Source of the DNA: Clostridia bacterium
GTDB lineage: Bacteria; Bacillota; Clostridia; Oscillospirales; Oscillospiraceae
Assembly: GCA_009929315.1 (NCBI GenBank)
Contig: SAAS01000001.1
Coordinates: 62,001-126,000, forward strand
DNA: 64,000 nt
Reading direction: 5' to 3'
Each line of letters begins with the position of its first letter. Position 1 is the stretch's first letter. Of the stretch, positions 63,025 through 64,000 are shown one piece after another. The position numbers and the translations under genes are program-made. Below the pieces are notes generated by a model, which saw nothing but the letters and a program-made list of their open reading frames with translations, made no database searches and had not been told where the DNA came from.

Positions 63025-64000
63025 ATGCTTACATCTGCCCGCGGAAAACTTAAAAAACTCAATAACAAAGCAAGCGCAATTATAACTGTCGTCATCACGA
63101 TGCTGTTTGTAATGGCGCTGGGTGGCGCGCTGCTTTTTGCCGCCTACACCGGATATTCAATTGAAATAACCCAGCGTGGCGATAAAGCAAATTTTTACGA
63201 TGCGAGCTCAGCCATGGATGATATGCGGCTGGGTATCCAAACACTGCTTTCGGATTCAATAACAAGCGCTTACACGGACGCGCTTTCCACTTATGTCGGC
63301 GACCATGAGGCTAACTACGACCCGCAAACCTATTTTAACGACAAAATTGTCGAGCAGCTCCTGCTAAAAACGGTCACGGTAAACGGAGCCCCCGTAAAAG
63401 TGTTTACTTCAAGCGTGGCAGACGGTAAAACCGTCATTTCGGGCTACAATGCCGTCGCTATGAAAGCTCTTATTGATTCGAGCGTTCTTGCGGACTCCGC
63501 TGTTACAATTACTGTTACGGGAGACGGAAGCGTTTCACGGAACAGCTCGGACGGCGAGCTTAAATCAATTGCAATGAAGACCCTCGCCGTTAAATTTGTA
63601 AAAAACGGCTACGAATCAAACATCAGCTCGGACATTATATTGACTTTACCCCACTTTTTCGTAACTACCTCCGTGACCTCAGGCGCGAATAATTACGCCA
63701 TTATCGCAAATAACGGCCTTATTCATTCAGTCGGCGGAGCAAGCACTATAAACGGCAGTGTTTTTGCAGGCAACGGAGGCATTACAGTCAGCGGCAACGG
63801 CAACAGCCTTGCTTTTCCGAGCGGAGATTTAATTTGCAAAGGTCCTCTCCTTGTTGATAATTCAGGGGCGTTTACTTTCAACTGCGTAAACAATGAGCTC
63901 TGGGTCAAGGAGATTACCGTCGGGCCTTCGGCGAGGATAACGCTTAACGGAAATGTCTATGTTTCCGACGATTTGAATGTGTCCGGCAACGGTGCTGCCG
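63025..64000 (+). CDS. PilX-like membrane-anchored protein with beta-helix-like repeats (3' end beyond window)
   Basis: 325 codons are present and the frame is still open at the last base. ATG with an AAAGG site four bases upstream. Residues 15-45 are a membrane helix (ASAIITVVITMLFVMALGGA), placed like a PilX N-terminus but without the GFTLVE pilin signal. Residues 50-220 are mixed. From about residue 225 the sequence becomes Gly/Asn/Ser-rich with short periodic strands (IIANNGLIHSVGGASTINGS, VFAGNGGITVSGNG), suggesting a bactofilin- or right-handed beta-helix-like fold. Likely a surface or tip component of the pilus system. Confidence 0.75.
   Translation, partial: MLTSARGKLKKLNNKASAIITVVITMLFVMALGGALLFAAYTGYSIEITQRGDKANFYDASSAMDDMRLGIQTLLSDSITSAYTDALSTYVGDHEANYDPQTYFNDKIVEQLLLKTVTVNGAPVKVFTSSVADGKTVISGYNAVAMKALIDSSVLADSAVTITVTGDGSVSRNSSDGELKSIAMKTLAVKFVKNGYESNISSDIILTLPHFFVTTSVTSGANNYAIIANNGLIHSVGGASTINGSVFAGNGGITVSGNGNSLAFPSGDLICKGPLLVDNSGAFTFNCVNNELWVKEITVGPSARITLNGNVYVSDDLNVSGNGAA

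Noticed and set aside
1..64000. tRNA, rRNA, CRISPR arrays, insertion sequences and prophage genes
   Set aside because: No tRNA TpsiC-type loops in a cloverleaf setting, no rRNA-like blocks, no regularly spaced repeats, and no transposase, integrase or phage structural proteins were recognised.

Overview
The window looks like chromosomal DNA from an anaerobic, low-to-mid GC, spore-forming Clostridia, most likely an Oscillospiraceae-type bacterium. The evidence is a spore-protease (gpr) gene, Firmicutes-type parAB with two parS sites, long-form HPF, strong AGGAGG ribosome sites, GTG/TTG starts, an oxygen-independent HemW, and a large block of 2-hydroxyacyl-CoA dehydratase / benzoyl-CoA reductase family genes. 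The assignment to family is inference; no rRNA or tRNA gene was seen.

Layout. (1) 1-6.3 kb: leucine (leuA 3' end, leuC, leuD, leuB) and NAD (nadB, nadC) biosynthesis, with a repeat-rich 590-bp gap before leuB. (2) 6.5-9.8 kb: a MacB-like ABC exporter pair. (3) 9.8-25.3 kb: housekeeping genes (hpf, ridA, htpG, hemW, a VanW-domain protein, metG, mnmA, mnmG), a GntR/YtrA-type ABC cassette and a small ABM-domain protein. (4) 25.5-48.6 kb: the accessory island. It holds two divergent acyl-CoA transferases. Next comes an operon, read leftward, of two activase ATPases, a two-cluster ferredoxin, a dehydratase/reductase beta-alpha pair, a CooC-like ATPase and a His-rich CsoR-like regulator. Three further beta-alpha pairs, an Old Yellow Enzyme-type reductase and two Cat1-type CoA transferases follow. 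(5) 48.7-53.5 kb: serS, a tiny membrane protein, parB, parA, two parS sites, gpr and rpsT, suggesting proximity to oriC. (6) 53.8-64 kb: a type IV pilus operon (pilB, pilT, pilC, pilin, pilD, a pilM-pilN fusion, pilO, a minor pilin, and a partial last gene).

How it may work together. CoA transferases would activate carboxylic acids to CoA thioesters. Ferredoxin electrons, energised by ATP hydrolysis in the two activases, would be injected into the [4Fe-4S] alpha-beta enzymes for radical dehydration of 2-hydroxyacyl-CoA or for reduction of an aromatic or enoyl-CoA ring. Four alpha-beta enzymes in the window appear to share one activase pair and one ferredoxin. The operon composition (two different activases, alpha, beta, ferredoxin) resembles ATP-dependent (class I) benzoyl-CoA reductase, while the CooC-like ATPase and the His-rich metal sensor at its end are not part of any such system I know. 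No 2-hydroxyacid dehydrogenase, acyl-CoA dehydrogenase or Etf is encoded here, so the substrates cannot be assigned from the window.
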